64,000 bases of DNA from Priapulus caudatus (Eukaryota; Priapulida; Priapulimorpha; Priapulimorphida; Priapulidae). The stretch is taken from positions 37,690 through 101,689 of the forward strand of contig NW_014577281.1 in assembly GCF_000485595.1 (NCBI RefSeq), given 5' to 3'. Below the pieces are notes generated by a model. It had not been told where the DNA came from and searched no databases. It worked only from the letters and a program-made list of their open reading frames with translations. A program made the translations under genes and the position numbers. Shown here in pieces: positions 35,076-49,400 of this stretch. How positions within the stretch are numbered: the stretch's first letter is position 1; every line of letters begins with the position of its first letter.

Positions 35076-37674
35076 ATGCGTGCGTTCGTTAACACGTGCG
35101 CGCGTGCGTGTCTGCATACGTTCGTGTATGTTATATTTCCAGTTAAGTTCTAGCGTTTTCCGTTTCTAGCCCTGATGAAACTTTGTGTGTTTAGCTCTAT
35201 GTATTACGTAGAATTTCTTTCCTAATCCAGAGCATCCCATATGGTGCTTCGAATGTCATCGTTACACACTCGTCGATATAACAGTCAAACGAAGCATTCG
35301 AACATTTGGTGGAAGTTGAGGGACTGAGAAGCTGCTGGGTTACGCAACAGTAACTATCGGTTGCTCGTTAGCTCACCCCGTAACTCATTCTTTTACTGAG
35401 TCGTCAATGGCAAACACTGTTGCTATTGCCACAGTGACCGTGACCGTCACTGTCACCGTCACCCTCACCTTCGCCGTTACGGTTTATAAAGTTCGAAACG
35501 GATAGAGTGTTTGTTTCAGCGAATGACTCAGCGCGCAACAAGTGTGTCAGTAACGACAATTGTATCGGCTCGTCACGTCTCAAATGTTTATTACTCCAGA
35601 CTATAGGGTGAAAACTGAGAGAGACCTCGCCCGGAGTTGCATCGTTTTATCAAGGTCTGACCTAGTCACGTTCAACGCTATACTCATATTGATTCGCGAG
35701 ATTGCGCAAGTACTTTGTTCGATTCGGTCATATTTTGCAAGTCATCATTGATGGGCGCCGCATGCCTTCCGTTCTCAGAATATTTTCTGGCAACCCGTTT
35801 CAAAAGCTCATATGCCTCAAAACAATTCTTGGGACAGTATAATTGAAGCTACCACCACTACCACTAAAAAGACACAACAGGGTAGAGACAAAGAGATATT
35901 GGGAATTTGGTTTGCACCCACAGGTGGTTACACGTAGTAACATTGTAATTCTGTCACGTCGCGTCACGCACGGTTTGTGCCCGGCGCTTACTTGGAGAGT
36001 TATGTGATTAACAGGACAGTGTAATCCATAAGGGGTAGGGGCGCAAGGGGGGCGGAGAGGCTGGCAGGCAGTCATACAACAAATTTCATTAGTATATGTT
36101 GAAGCAAATTTACCCATTCAGTCAACTCGTATTCCGTGTGCGGTTTATTTCTTCCAACCCGTAAAAAAGTAATTATGCTATCCAAATGTTTCTAAGGAAC
36201 CCAATCTTCCTAAATTTCCTGTACTCTAACATTGCATATAATCTGTATTCTCGCATTCCAGGTATTTTTCAACAAAACACATTTTCACTCTGTATATACT
36301 GCGAAATTTGATCGTACATCCAACGAGTTCGGAGATATACGCCAACGCCAAACGCTGCGCACGGACACACAATCCTCAACCGGGCTAAGCATAGACAAAG
36401 AATATCGGCGATGCTGTTGCTTAACCGTCATTGCTATCTACTTCGTGACATACCAAACTAAACTGAGCATGCGCAGTCTACCCGTGATAACTTGCCCGGT
36501 TAAGTATTTATATATAGACTATAGAGCACGTATTATTATGATATACGTGCTCTGGTAGGGCCTATTTATTCTCTGCCTACGCACTGTGATTTAACGCGCG
36601 TCTATGACTCTATGTAGGATCCAATTTTGCAGTCTGTGCGGGGTATTAGACCGGAGTAGCGCGTATATATAACCCGGGATAACGCGTACACAAAATGTGT
36701 ATTGCGTATTTTGTGTCTGTATACGCTGCGATTTAGCGCGCGTCTGGCTTTGGCCAGTTTGATGTAAGATCAAATTTGCATCCTGTACTGGGTATTAGAT
36801 TATAGCGCGCATACTAACGAGTAGTTTGATATGATAACAATAAAATATAATTGAAATAAATTACTCTCAATTCATATTTTGTTCATATTTGAATTTAGTT
36901 GCTAGAATTTTACTTGTATAAATAACACATGCTTGAATTAAAACCACATGCAAGTGTTTGGCCTCGCGCGCTTTGTTCTATATTTTGTAAGCCGCGCATG
37001 CTACGTGTTGATATGTTTTAGTATCCACCATAGCACCGCTGGCCGTAGGCCTAAATATCGTCCCCGTTGTGAATCACTATTACAATGTAATGTTGTATTC
37101 AATCACGCATGTAATGCTTGAGAAGGCACAAGAATAATAACTCTAAAATAGCAAACAATAATAAGTAATAAATATGTTTAATTAAAAACAATACCTGGTT
37201 CGGAACACACTGGGCATGCAATAACAGAGATTTAATCATAATTATTATGCTATATATATTATAAGGAAATTGGTATGGATGTTTTTCATGGTTGCTTACT
37301 GACGATTCTTTCTGTATTAAATGTATGAGTTCAACAAAATAATAGTCCTGTTGGTGAAATAGAGCATGCGACCGCGGATACATATCCTATATAACCGTGT
37401 ATACTAAAGCTTATATTCGGGAAAGTTACATCTTTAAATTGCTTCGGAATTGCCCCTTTTCATAGAAAATTACTTTTCAGTATTCGTTCTGTATTTTCAA
37501 GGTATTTTTTCAAAACCGAATACTTATTTTTGCATATACTAGGCATGTATGAACAGAAATCTCTTGCAATTTTGCCTTTTACTATACTTACCAATACTAT
37601 TCGGATGATCACATATACTGGAGGAGTATGCAACATATTTAAAAAGTAAAAACATGAGCGCATACGCAAACGAG

Positions 37675-37676
37675 CG

Positions 37677-37707
<31 letters not shown>

Positions 37708-37805
37708 GCACGCGCACACGCACACACACGCACGCACGCACGCGCACACGCACGCATGCACACACGAACGCATGCGCGCGCACACACGCATGCGCACACA
37801 CAAAT
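37675..37805. repeat. (CA)n microsatellite with CACG interruptions
   Basis: ACACAC tracts interrupted by GCACGC and GCATGC. The cysteine/arginine/valine-rich frames over it are artefacts. Confidence 0.95.
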
Positions 37806-38984
37806 CTGATTTTAAATGATTCAAATATTGAAAATGTGATGATATTTTTCAAGTGTGACCAATTATAAATTTTCACTACGATTTCTGAACGACTCACAGA
37901 CCAACAATACAGTCACATAGTATATCAACTATTCTGTCCAACACAATCGCGCTTCTTCAATTCGTTATAATTATATATTCACAATAATTTGATCTGGTGG
38001 TTAATAAATAGGTACTATAACATCTATCTATTGCGCACAGTCGTTTGCTGACGGTTAGCTCCACCTGGCGGACACGGGGATTCCAACCAAGCGAGGAAAC
38101 GTTGCCGTTCTCATTAATAATGCTGGCTGTGATTCATGAACAATCCTGAGGTAATACGTAATGACGTCTCTAGTTTCCTTTCACTGCGGCGCCATAGACT
38201 AACGACATTGTTAGTCTACTCTGTCGCCCAATTACCTTTAAGCGCCAGGTTTGCCCGGCCCCGGGTGCCACACACCTTGTTGTCACGCCAGTTCCACTGT
38301 TTTATTCGGTTGATGGCTACGCAACAACTGCCGTACACGATACTGTCGTATCTACGTACACATGCCGCAGATTGACGTACTTGTAATCGTCATTAAAAGT
38401 GAGCTTCTTCGTAACTACTCTCGACTTGTTCAGCTCACCAGGCGAGATAGCTTACCACAGAGCGACCGTTACAGCCTATATCGCCAATTACTTGGAACCA
38501 TAACCGGTGGGCGGGAGTACGGTGATGCCCAGACTCGGGAAGCCTGCAAGACGCGGCAATTCCGCACGGCATTATATCTCGCGTACTGCACGTTCTCTCA
38601 TAGGGGCACGTCCTGAGGATGAGGAGGCATTGCAACGAGCATCTGAGCCTGAGAGAAAAATTAGACGGGAGGTGAACAAGAGGAAGGCAACGACGAAAAT
38701 TAATCGATAGCCTCCTGGGACATATACGGGCAAAACGAAGACAATCGGAGTTGGTGCTTTTGGTCGAAGGGAGCGCTAGCTGGTAACGATTGACGTCTTT
38801 GACTCTGACGTCAATGCCAGAGGCAGGACAGCTCGGTAGTTAGATAACATAGATCACTAGAGCATATATTCTGCGTATTCACAGCGGATATAAAACACGA
38901 ACAATCTTCATTTCTCTAATCAAATTTATATTTAAGTCATGCTCTCTCCGCATAACTGGGTCAAAACCAGCTTCACAATTACCT

Positions 38985-39085
38985 CGCGCGCGCGTGCGTG
39001 TGTGTGTATCTGTTTGCGTGTGTGTGCGCGTGCGTGTGCATGTATCTACGCGCGTGCGTGCGTGCGTGTCTGCGTGTGTGTTTCA
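38985..39085. repeat. GT/GC-rich microsatellite
   Basis: CGCGCGCGTGCGTGTGTGTG passing into imperfect GTGTGCGTG repeats. Confidence 0.85.
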
Positions 39086-39412
39086 CGTACAGATTAGTGA
39101 ACCGTACCAGTGCAACTAAAGAAACTAATATTCAATGTAGAAAGTAGGGTTTCACGGAATATATTTCAAAAGTAAACCATCTGGATGATTCATCTGGGTA
39201 CTATAATATAGGCAATAATTTAGGACGATACGGTGCTTGAATGGTAACTTTTTACTTGTGACGGACTTGCAACTGATACGTCACTCCGCAAACCCAATTG
39301 AATAGCCTATTCCAGTACAATTTTTAATATTATATTTTACTTTCGTTTACTAAGATAGCTTTAAACACGGTCAGTGCAGTTATAGTTTAAGAGTTCTAAA
39401 GAACCATCCGCA

Positions 39413-39735
39413 ACGCCACACACCATCAGCCCCACACAATCCGCCACACACCATCAGCCACACACAATCTGCCACACATCATCAGCCCCACACAATCCGC
39501 CACACAATCCGCCACACACCATCAGCGCCACACAATCCGCCACACACCATCAGCCCCACACAATCCGCTACACACCATCAGCCCCACACAATCCGCCCCA
39601 CACAATCAGCCACACACAATCCGCCACACACCATCAGCCCCACACAATCCGCCACACACCATCAGCCCCACACAATCCGCCACACACCATTAACAACGCC
39701 ACACACCATCAACAACACCCAAACACCATACAGGA
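39413..39735. repeat. Minisatellite of ACACACCATCAGCCCCACACAATCCGCC units
   Basis: Alternating CCACACACCATCAGC and CCACACAATCCGC half-units are repeated about a dozen times with near-perfect identity, decaying at the right end. Confidence 0.9.
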
Positions 39736-40460
39736 CGCCCATACACAGCCCACAACGGCCTTCGCTATTCACTTAAGTTCACATTTCAAGACCAGATTTC
39801 TTCAATCTGCTATTTTAGTCTATGTTCACTAGATAAAAAGCATATTGACAGAGCATGTATGCATGATTTCATGCACTTCGCATAGACAAGCAAACAAGAT
39901 AACATCCTTTGTCTAACATAATCAGCAGCAATTAAATATATTCCTGATATTTTTTGGTAGTCTGTGGTTATTTGGTAAATTGCTCCAGCTATACATCAAA
40001 ACACCGTGACCATAATAAACACATCTATTATGCCAACCCACAATAAAACATACTGCCATGCATCACTCTAAGGACTAATGATTATTATCCCTTGATTTTC
40101 ACAAACAAAATATATTTTCATAAAGCAAAATCTTTATAAGCATTGACATGAAAACTTCTGTATAAATAAAAACAGGTAATAGATTGTCATTGACAAGTAT
40201 GCAACTATAACAAACCTAATGACACCAGGATAACGTTACAGGTTCACAGGAATTAACATCTCAACATTGGATCATGACCATTAACTTCCAAACCGTAATA
40301 GCATCAGGATAGTAATTCATTTCGTACATGCAATGACCTATACACGTATTTTCATCATTGTTGAAACAAACAATGTCATTCACTTCTATTCTACGCGAGG
40401 CCAGTAACGATGACTAATACAGCATTAACACTTAACCGGAGCACCAGACTTCGTGTCACA

Positions 40461-43400
40461 TTACGGTTCGGTCATATCTAAATGCCATGGCAGGCTTGTA
40501 CACATTCTGCGAGCGACGAGCACAGCAATGACAAGAGACAAAACGATCATTGCTATGATCGATGAAGAACCGTTGCCATTCTGCTCCACCATGCCTCCCA
40601 TTTGGCTGTAATTGACTTGCATCGTTGTTGGAGCTACGCGCTGACGAACATGGGACGCAGGATGGTTACCCACCGATGAATGGCTCTGGGCATTCACGGT
40701 CGGCTTTCCCTGCACACTGGGAGACTGCACAGTCTGGTCATTCTGTTCAGGTGACGTCACCGGTAAACATGGTTGCCGTGAGCTGTGGTCTGTTGTATTT
40801 AAGTCACTGCCACCTGCTGTAGTTTCTGTGCAGTCAGGGACAGGCGATGAAGGTCCAAGGCATGCAGTTTCTTGGAGAGTGTCAGTAGATTCGTTGGAAC
40901 TTTGTTGACTATGAGATGTTTCACTCGGATGTTTTGAAACAGACTGACTACTACTGTTTGGAGTCATGCTGGCCTCAGCCTGCAATCAAATGCACAAGTA
41001 AACATGAAATGGCATGCTGCTCGTATGTGCTTACTCACGAATGTGTAGAGCCTATTAAAAAACTGAATTTATATAATTACGTAGTATATATATAGTATAT
41101 ATAATAACTGCATGTACGTAGGCATAAAATGGGTACAAACTAAAAATCATCACTGTTCCATAGAACAATCGAATGTGACTTATAGTGCGACTTTAATTCA
41201 CCTATAGCTTGTAGCAGAGCAACAGCATTTACTTTTAAAACAATTACTCTGGTACTCATGCTACTGCTGCTGCTCTTACCACTCCTGCCATTGCTGATGC
41301 CATGGCTACTACAACTCTTAAACATCTATTGCTCTTATGGCTGCTGCAGATGCTAGTACCACTCTTTCTTCTGATGGTAATAGCCAAATAAATTTCGTAA
41401 TCATTGCAATAAGAATTGATTTTATCACCATGACGCTGTATCCAGGAAATTAAAAAAGCAATACAGGTACAGCAGCTGCTTATAACTGTAATACAATTGT
41501 ACAGATGAACAATGATTCTTCTATACCTTTATGAAAGAAAATATTTGACTTTTAGCCAATTAATTCCGATTGCAGTCGCAATTCCGGGTTACATCTCATA
41601 TAACCTACCTACATGTAAAATATGAACACTGTGCTTAGACCTATAATTGGTTTGTAAATAGTAACATTGTTTTTAAAAGTACTATCAAAATATGGCTGCC
41701 ATTTTTGCTCAAGCTAACTTAAACAAGTGCCGCAGAGCGACAGCGCTCAACTGACGTGTACTGTAGCCAGGTATTCTTCTGATAAACTCACTGGCAACCG
41801 AATCAAGTGCGCCCTCCTGCCACCGCGTTACGTGCTCCAGAGGCATATATCTAGGATACTACTAGATTAACAGATCTAAAAATCTATGACAGGCTTGGCT
41901 ATACCTACTCGGTAGTACAGTAATAAAGATACAGCATGTGTTAAACTTAATGCACTTTCTCGCAATATAACAGTTATCATGGATAGGCGTCGAGCAGCGG
42001 CATTAGTGGTGGTGGTGGGTGGAGGGTGGGGGAGGGGGATAGATTGGGGGAAGGCTAGGTGGGAACGGGCTCTAATAGACAAAAGCAGATTCAGTCCTTT
42101 GTTAACAGTTCCAAGAAATCCATGTTTATCCCTTTCCTCTTGAGGGTGCAGAAAAGTGTTTATCAGACACTTACTCTGTGCGCAGCGTCAGCAAGAAAGT
42201 ATGATTTCAATGGTCTCTTTCAATACAAGTGATAAAGAACGGTAGGTCAGTCGCTATAAAAAAAGTTTTGCAGCTCGTCCGTTAGACGCATTGTCTACAA
42301 AAAATGGTCTGATAGTCTGACGCTTTGCGCCCTCACTAGCCCTAGCTGACCTGCTGGCCTCCAATTCGGGCGTGGTGAATTGGTCTTACTCGCCTCATCA
42401 CAAAGCTATATCATCGAATATTTGGACGAGCGTAAAGTCAAGCCAATGAGATTTGGTGCCTGGCAATTTCCGTATTTCCTTCTATACGCCGTTAAGTTAA
42501 GGGGAAAATAATTCTCGCCTCCATTGACACCATATTAACACTTTGATCCCTGACCCCCCAAATTCGACAATCCGCGAGTCTTTTCCGCGATTCCCCCCCG
42601 CGAGCGTCCCGAATATACAAAGACCGTAGACAATCGATGCGAGTTAAACGAATTTGTGCCGCACTGTTGACGGACGCAAGGACGGACGCACGGATCAAGC
42701 ATGCGATTCTACAAAGCTGCATACTGACTTCGTTAGCGTGACTAAAAAAACTAGGATATAATGCAGATGTACCCATTAGTGAATACTGCGTGCCGGCCAA
42801 GCTAGAAGTAGATATCGACTGATATTCAGCGGTAATGCTACTGAGTGTGACGAGTGAACAGCCTTCCATATGAACTCTAATCAGATAAGACTTAATACCT
42901 TTTTGTCTAACAATGACTAAAAACTGTGTATGCTTAAATCAGTTAGACAACTACCCTTTGCGAACACCTATCGTGTCACCAAGAATTTGCCTGCTTTCGA
43001 GTTACAGCACTGGATAGCACTTGTCATTGGAAGCAAAGAGAGTCATGGCTTTGTCAATGCCACAGGAGTGGACAGCATCCAGTCATGGGACGTACATTTT
43101 CCAAAAACAAAAGATGTTCAAACATGTCAAATGAGCCTTGAAATAATAATCATGCGGCTTACCATCGTTCGCATACAAAACCAGAATTACCCAATAAGAA
43201 ACATATATAGTACACAGTCAAATTCATTATAGCAAACTTCCTACAAGATATGCACTGGTATCAGAGTACATAATGAAGAGAAAAGTATGACAGCCGTTTA
43301 AGCAGCGTTTTTGCCTAAGTGTTCAACTTGAAAATATTCTATCAATATGTGAATAAATATATTCAAACTTTACCTTGTTTTCGTCTATGATTCTCCCTTA

Positions 43401-46400
43401 ATCATATGACACCACCAATTTACCTGAAAATCGTATGTGTTCTTCAAAAAAGTTCTTTGAATACGACGACAGTTTTCCCAACCATTCGCATCTCTTTGAC
43501 CAAACTTTGTTATCGGATTAGTGTTCTATTGCCTATGACGGAACGCTGGGGGCTGTTGGGGATATTAGGTAAGCACAGTAACAGCACTTGTTTCGCTTCC
43601 TTATCATCAGGAACACCGATGGCAACACAGCTAAAATCAGCTGCTAGCTCGCCGTGAGCACACATTTATTTTTAGCACGCTAGAAACGCAATACACGCTG
43701 AATGCAATTTGATGCCTAATATCCCCAACAGCCCCCAGCGTTCTGTCATAGACAATAGAACACTAATCCGATAACAAAGTTTGGTCAAAGAGATGCGAAT
43801 GGTTGGGAAAACTGTGTCATATTCAAAAAACTTTTTTGAAGAACACATACGATTTTCAGGTAAATTGGTGGTGTCATATGATTAAGGGAGAATCATAGAC
43901 GAAAACAAGGTAAAGTTTGAATATATTTATTCACATATTGATAGAATATTTTCAAGTTGAAAACTATGCAAAACGCTGTTAAAACGGTGTTATACTCTTC
44001 TCCCATCATGTACTCTTGATGTGTATTAAACTGCTGCACCTGCTCAGGTGTGAATGAACAACTAATGACAAAACTTGCCTTTTAGCCAGGATCATTCTTT
44101 CATCAGGTGTGTAATCAAGTGCACCAATCGCACCACCACCTGGTGTTGGCATAAACCCAATTATTGCTAACAATGCTGTTCTGACTGAAACACAGAATAG
44201 TATGGATAAAATATGAAATACTCCAAACCTTTTGTCACTGCAATCTGCTGTATAAAGTGAAAAAATAAGCACCTACATCTCCAATCATATCAACACTGCA
44301 AGGCAACACAAGCAAACTTGCCAACCATAAATACAACTATGCCCCAATTGGAACGTATCAATGAAAAGTTAACGTCTAATTATTATTGAACAATAAAAAT
44401 AAGTACGCAAGACAATTAAAGGGAAACTATATCCTAGAATTTTAGTGCATATTATGATAATAAAAACATAAATAAAAGTATATACAGGGTGCGAATTTAA
44501 CGTGAGTCCAGAGTGAAATACTCCCCGATTTACTGCCGGACTCCCTGATTTTACATATGCAGGAGTCCGTGTGACTCCCTGAAAATTCTGCCACACTAAC
44601 TAGTTCGTTCCAGTGCACGGCCTCGCGGAATTACCGTATTTTTTCAGCTAATGTCCAAAGAAAATTGGACTCCCTCATTTTGCTGCAGACTCCCTCTTTT
44701 TGAGGGTAGGGAGTCCGTTGGACTTCCGTGTTCAAAAGTTAATTTCTACCCCTGTATATACCTACAAATTTCTATAATCATGCATTCGCATTTGTCATAA
44801 AGCAACACCAAGTTTCAAAATCTAAATTTTCTGCTGCTGTCATGACACCCCGCGATTGTGCTGCCACCCTGACAAAGTTGCGCTTTTTCCGATTTATTTT
44901 GCACGTTACAGACCGAAGTCTAATCACAAAAGTGCAATTATAGTTATAACTAGAGCACTCGGAGAGCACAGACCTCCGCCAAGGCAGCTGAATTCTCTCA
45001 ATGTGAAATTTTTAATTAATTAATTAATTAATTAAGTGGAAAAATTAATTAATTAATTAATTGGATCCGGATTAGTGCGAGCGTGCAGGTGGGGGAGAAC
45101 TGTGGTTGCCCCTTAGCCTGTGGTTGCGTGTTTGTAAGTCTACAGCCAGCGCACCTAGCGGAAGTGAACTGAAACGTGCATGGTAACACACAAACCAACA
45201 AACACACAAACCAACACTCAAAGACACGCCGGTGAAAACATAACCTCCGCCAAGCCCCTGGCGGAGGTAACAAACTTCTATTTAATCGAACGATTTTAAT
45301 TTAAGGACAAATTCGGCCATATTACAACTGAAACTTTTAAAGTTGTTTATAAGATAGTACAGCTCTTCTCCTCTCAAATTAACAAATAATAAATAAGTCT
45401 ATAGACTTCAGCCAAAAAGTTGTTATGTGCAAATTTGAAAGCGGATGGGCTAGTAGTGGCGCCACCGTCATTGCAAGCATCGATACAGCCTGTAGTTTTA
45501 AAACATAAAAAAAAAATTTCGAATGACTATTGAACAATGAAAATTTTACGTAGCATAATTTAAATCTATTTTAACTTAAAATATGCGATGAACCTAGGGC
45601 AATGTATCCATTTAAAACATATTTTAACTGAAGATAGCACTTAAAACAATGCTTTCTTTCAAGGTCTACAAAAGTAGCAACACTATCCCTTACCTCAACT
45701 TAGATTTGCAAATATCTTCTAATAGTACGGAAACAATTAATTTGATAGCATACTTGACCAAGATGGCTGCCACGACTCAGGATGATGTCCAGATATACTC
45801 AGGCATATCTTTTTCATTGTTTCAAACCTTCCATTCACCTATATTAAAATATCAGAAACAAAATATTATTAAGCACAAACCTCAGATATAACTAGGTACA
45901 CTTGCCAATAAAATAATTACCAGAATCGATGAAGTGAACTGATTTATCTTAGGAACAGATACCAAAAAATACAGTGTGTTTACATTTAAAATGAATTTGC
46001 CACCTTCACAACATAGGAGACATGTTTACTATTGACAAAGGACTAAAACCTAATACTAATGCAGTAGTAAGAAGCTGCTCACTCTAAACGGAATGGATGT
46101 ATCTAAACAACAAAACACTAACAACATTTATACAAGTTATTTTTTAGAAATTAAGGCTGAACTAAGCATGACTTAATGCAGAAAACAATTACCGTTAACA
46201 GCATGATGCTTGGTGGCTTCATTGGATACTCTGGTGGTAGAATGATCCTACCATGGTAAATACCATTTTGAAACTCTGTTTCTGGAGGTCCTCGGACTGT
46301 GAAGTGCCATTCAAACAAGTTGTCCTATCATATATACATGATACAGGTTTAATAACTCAATATTATGGATTCTGGTAAGAGTATCACATAAGCATGCTAG

Positions 46401-49400
46401 GAAACCCAAGTAAACATGGATTGTGCCTTACAAATGGGGAAAATACTGTTCAATCTATGCAACAATAATCAATTTGGTGAGCTTCACTGAGGTATGACAT
46501 GGCATACACCACACAAACAACAAACTTATACAGACAAAATTGAAATAGAAGCCACTATTCAAACATAGTCAGTATTTGGCCAGACTAACCCATTTCAAAC
46601 AAACAAGTGCCGCAGTGCGACAGGGCTCATCTGGTGTCTGGTGTTCTGCTGATAAATTCATTTGTGCATAGCAAGACGTCTTATACATAAGTCTTCTTTA
46701 TTCTTGTTTGACTTTCGTAGCCAATTCGAACAAATATATCAGCTACACTTTCGCACCCACCTAATCTCTATGCATTGCAGACACATGTGCATTGCAGGTT
46801 GGCAGTCAACAAAATTTATGATTAGAAGCGTGCCAGCCATGGGCTGCCCCGTGTTTTTGCCTACCCACGCGAGCATTCACTGATTCAGCCTTCAGGGTGC
46901 TATAGACAGACTGCTTTAGAAAATAATATGATTTAAGGAGCATAAAACTTGTTCAACAAACATTTGCCTTTGCAATTCAACTGTACAACTGTAGCCTCAC
47001 ATTCACACAGGTATGGGCTCTAATAATAGCAAAATCAGTTCAGTCCTTTGTTAACCGTCAACAAATCAATGTTTAACCCTCCTCTTGAGGGTCAAAAGAA
47101 GTTCAGTCCTTTGTTAACAGTCAACAAATCCATGTTTAACCTTCCTCTTGAGGGTCAAAAGGTTATCAGACACTTACTCTTCGCACGTCAGCAGAAAGTA
47201 GATTTCATGGTCCTTTCAATAAAGTGATAAAAACGGTAGGTCAGCGCTATAAAAAAAAGTTTTGCACTCGGTCCGTTAGACCATGTCCTCAAAAAATGTC
47301 TGATATCTGACCTTTCCCCCACTGCCCTATGACCTGTGGCCTCCAATTTCGCGCTGGTGATGGGTTTCCTCCCCATCACACTATACATCAAATATTAAGA
47401 GCGTAAGTCAAGCCATTGAGATTTGTGCCGCAATTCCGTATTTCCTTCTATACCTTAAGTTAAGGGGAAAATATTCCCCCTCCATTGACACATCTTAACC
47501 TTTGACCCCTGACCCCCAAATTCGACATCCCGAGTCCTTTTCGCGATTCCCCCCGACGTCCCGAATATCAAGACCGTACATCGAGCGATTAAGATTTGTG
47601 CCCAACTGTTGACGGACGCACGGACGGACGCACGGATAATCATGCGATTCTACAAGCTGCATCTGACTTCGTTAGCTGAGCTAAAAACGGAATAATGCAA
47701 TGTTACCATTAGTGTATACTTGCGTGCCGGCCAAGCTAGAGTAGATACGACTATATCAGAGGTAATGCATACTAGTTGAGAGTGAAACCTGTCCATATGA
47801 ACTCAAATCAGTAAAGACTATACCTTGTCTAACAATGACTAAAACTGTGTATCTTAATTCAGTTAGACAACTACCTTGAAACCTATCTGTGTACCAAGAA
47901 CTTTTGCCTCTTCGAGTACAGCACTGGATACACTTGTCATTGGAAGCAAGAGATCATGGTTTGCAATGCCACAGAGTGGACACATCCAGTCATGGGACCT
48001 ACATTTCCAAAACAAAAGATGTCAAACATGTCAAATGAGCTTTGAAATAATAATCATCGCTTACCAGTTCGCACAAAAACAGAATTACCAATAATAACAT
48101 ATATATTACACAGTCAAATCATTAATAGCAAACTTCCTACAGAATGCATGTGTATCAAGAGTACATAATGGGAGAAAAGTATGACACCGTTTTAACAGCG
48201 TTTTGCCTAGTTTTCAACTTGAAAATATTCTATCAATATGTGAATAAATATATTCAAACTTTACCTTGTTTTCGTCTATGATTCTCCCTTAATCATATGA
48301 CACCACCAATTTACCTGAAAATCGTATGTGTTCTTCAAAAAAGTTCTTTGAATACGACGACAGTTTTCCCAACCATTCGCATCTCTTTGACCAAACTTTG
48401 TTATCGGATTAGTGTTCTATTGCCTATGACGGAACGCTGGGGGCTGTTGGGGATATTAGGTAAGCACAGTAACAGCACTTGTTTCGCTTCCTTATCATCA
48501 GGAACACCGATGGCAACACAGCTAAAATCAGCTGCTAGCTCGCCGTGAGCACACATTTATTTTTAGCACGCTAGAAACGCAATACAGGCTGAATACAATT
48601 TGATGCCTAATATCCCCAACAGCCCCCAGCGTTCTGTCATAGACAATAGAACACTAATCCGATAACAAAGTTTGGTCAAAGAGATGCGAATGGTTGGAAA
48701 AACTGTGTCATATTCAAAAAACTTTTTTGAAGAACACATACGATTTTCAGGTAAATTGGTGGTGTCATATGATTAAGGGAGAATCATAGACGAAAACAAG
48801 GTAAAGTTTGAATATATTTATTCACATATTGATAGAATATTTTCAAGTTGAAAACTATGCAAAACGCTGTTAAAACGGTGTTATACTCTTCTCCCATCAT
48901 GTACTCTTGATGTGTATTAAACTGCTGCACCTGCTCAGGTGTGAATGAACAACTAATGACAAAACTTGCCTTTTAGCCAGGATCATTCTTTCATCAGGTG
49001 TGTAATCAAGTGCACCAATCGCACCACCACCTGGTGTTGGCATAAACCCAATTATTGCTAACAATGCTGTTCTGACTGAAACACAGAATAGTATGGATAA
49101 AATATGAAATACTCCAAACCTTTTGTCACTGCAATCTGCTGTATAAAGTGAAAAAATAAGCACCTACATCTCCAATCATATCAACACTGCAAGGCAACAC
49201 AAGCAAACTTGCCAACCATAAATACAACTATGCCCCAATTGGAACGTATCAATGAAAAGTTAACGTCTAATTATTATTGAACAATAAAAATAAGTACGCA
49301 AGACAATTAAAGGGAAACTATATCCTAGAATTTTAGTGCATATTATGATAATAAAAACATAAATAAAAGTATATACAGGGTGCGAATTTAACGTGAGTCC

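Larger units (their letters stand above)
33760..40440. other. Long region without a supported gene
   Basis: Contains simple repeats (listed separately), a hairpin AGAGCACGTAT...ATACGTGCTCT at 36520-36551, and a two-copy repeat of about 141 bp at 36570-36815 (GATTTAACGCGCGTCT and GATTTAGCGCGCGTCT). At 38130-38710 a less AT-rich block has overlapping frames, one ending in a charged segment (EDEEALQRASEPERKIRREV). I cannot assign these, and they have no clear splice structure. Confidence 0.5.
42070..46990. repeat. Tandem duplication, copy A
   Basis: Offset to copy B is 4891 bases across the core (43406-44969 matches 48297-49860 without an indel and with only a few substitutions). The left part (about 42100-43330) differs from copy B by very many one-base insertions. 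The right part (45000-46960) is the cleaner of the two. It holds three intact UBE2J1 exons and one broken one. Confidence 0.9.

Noticed and set aside
39413-39735. CRISPR-like array
   Set aside because: Units are contiguous minisatellite copies without unique spacers, in an animal genome.
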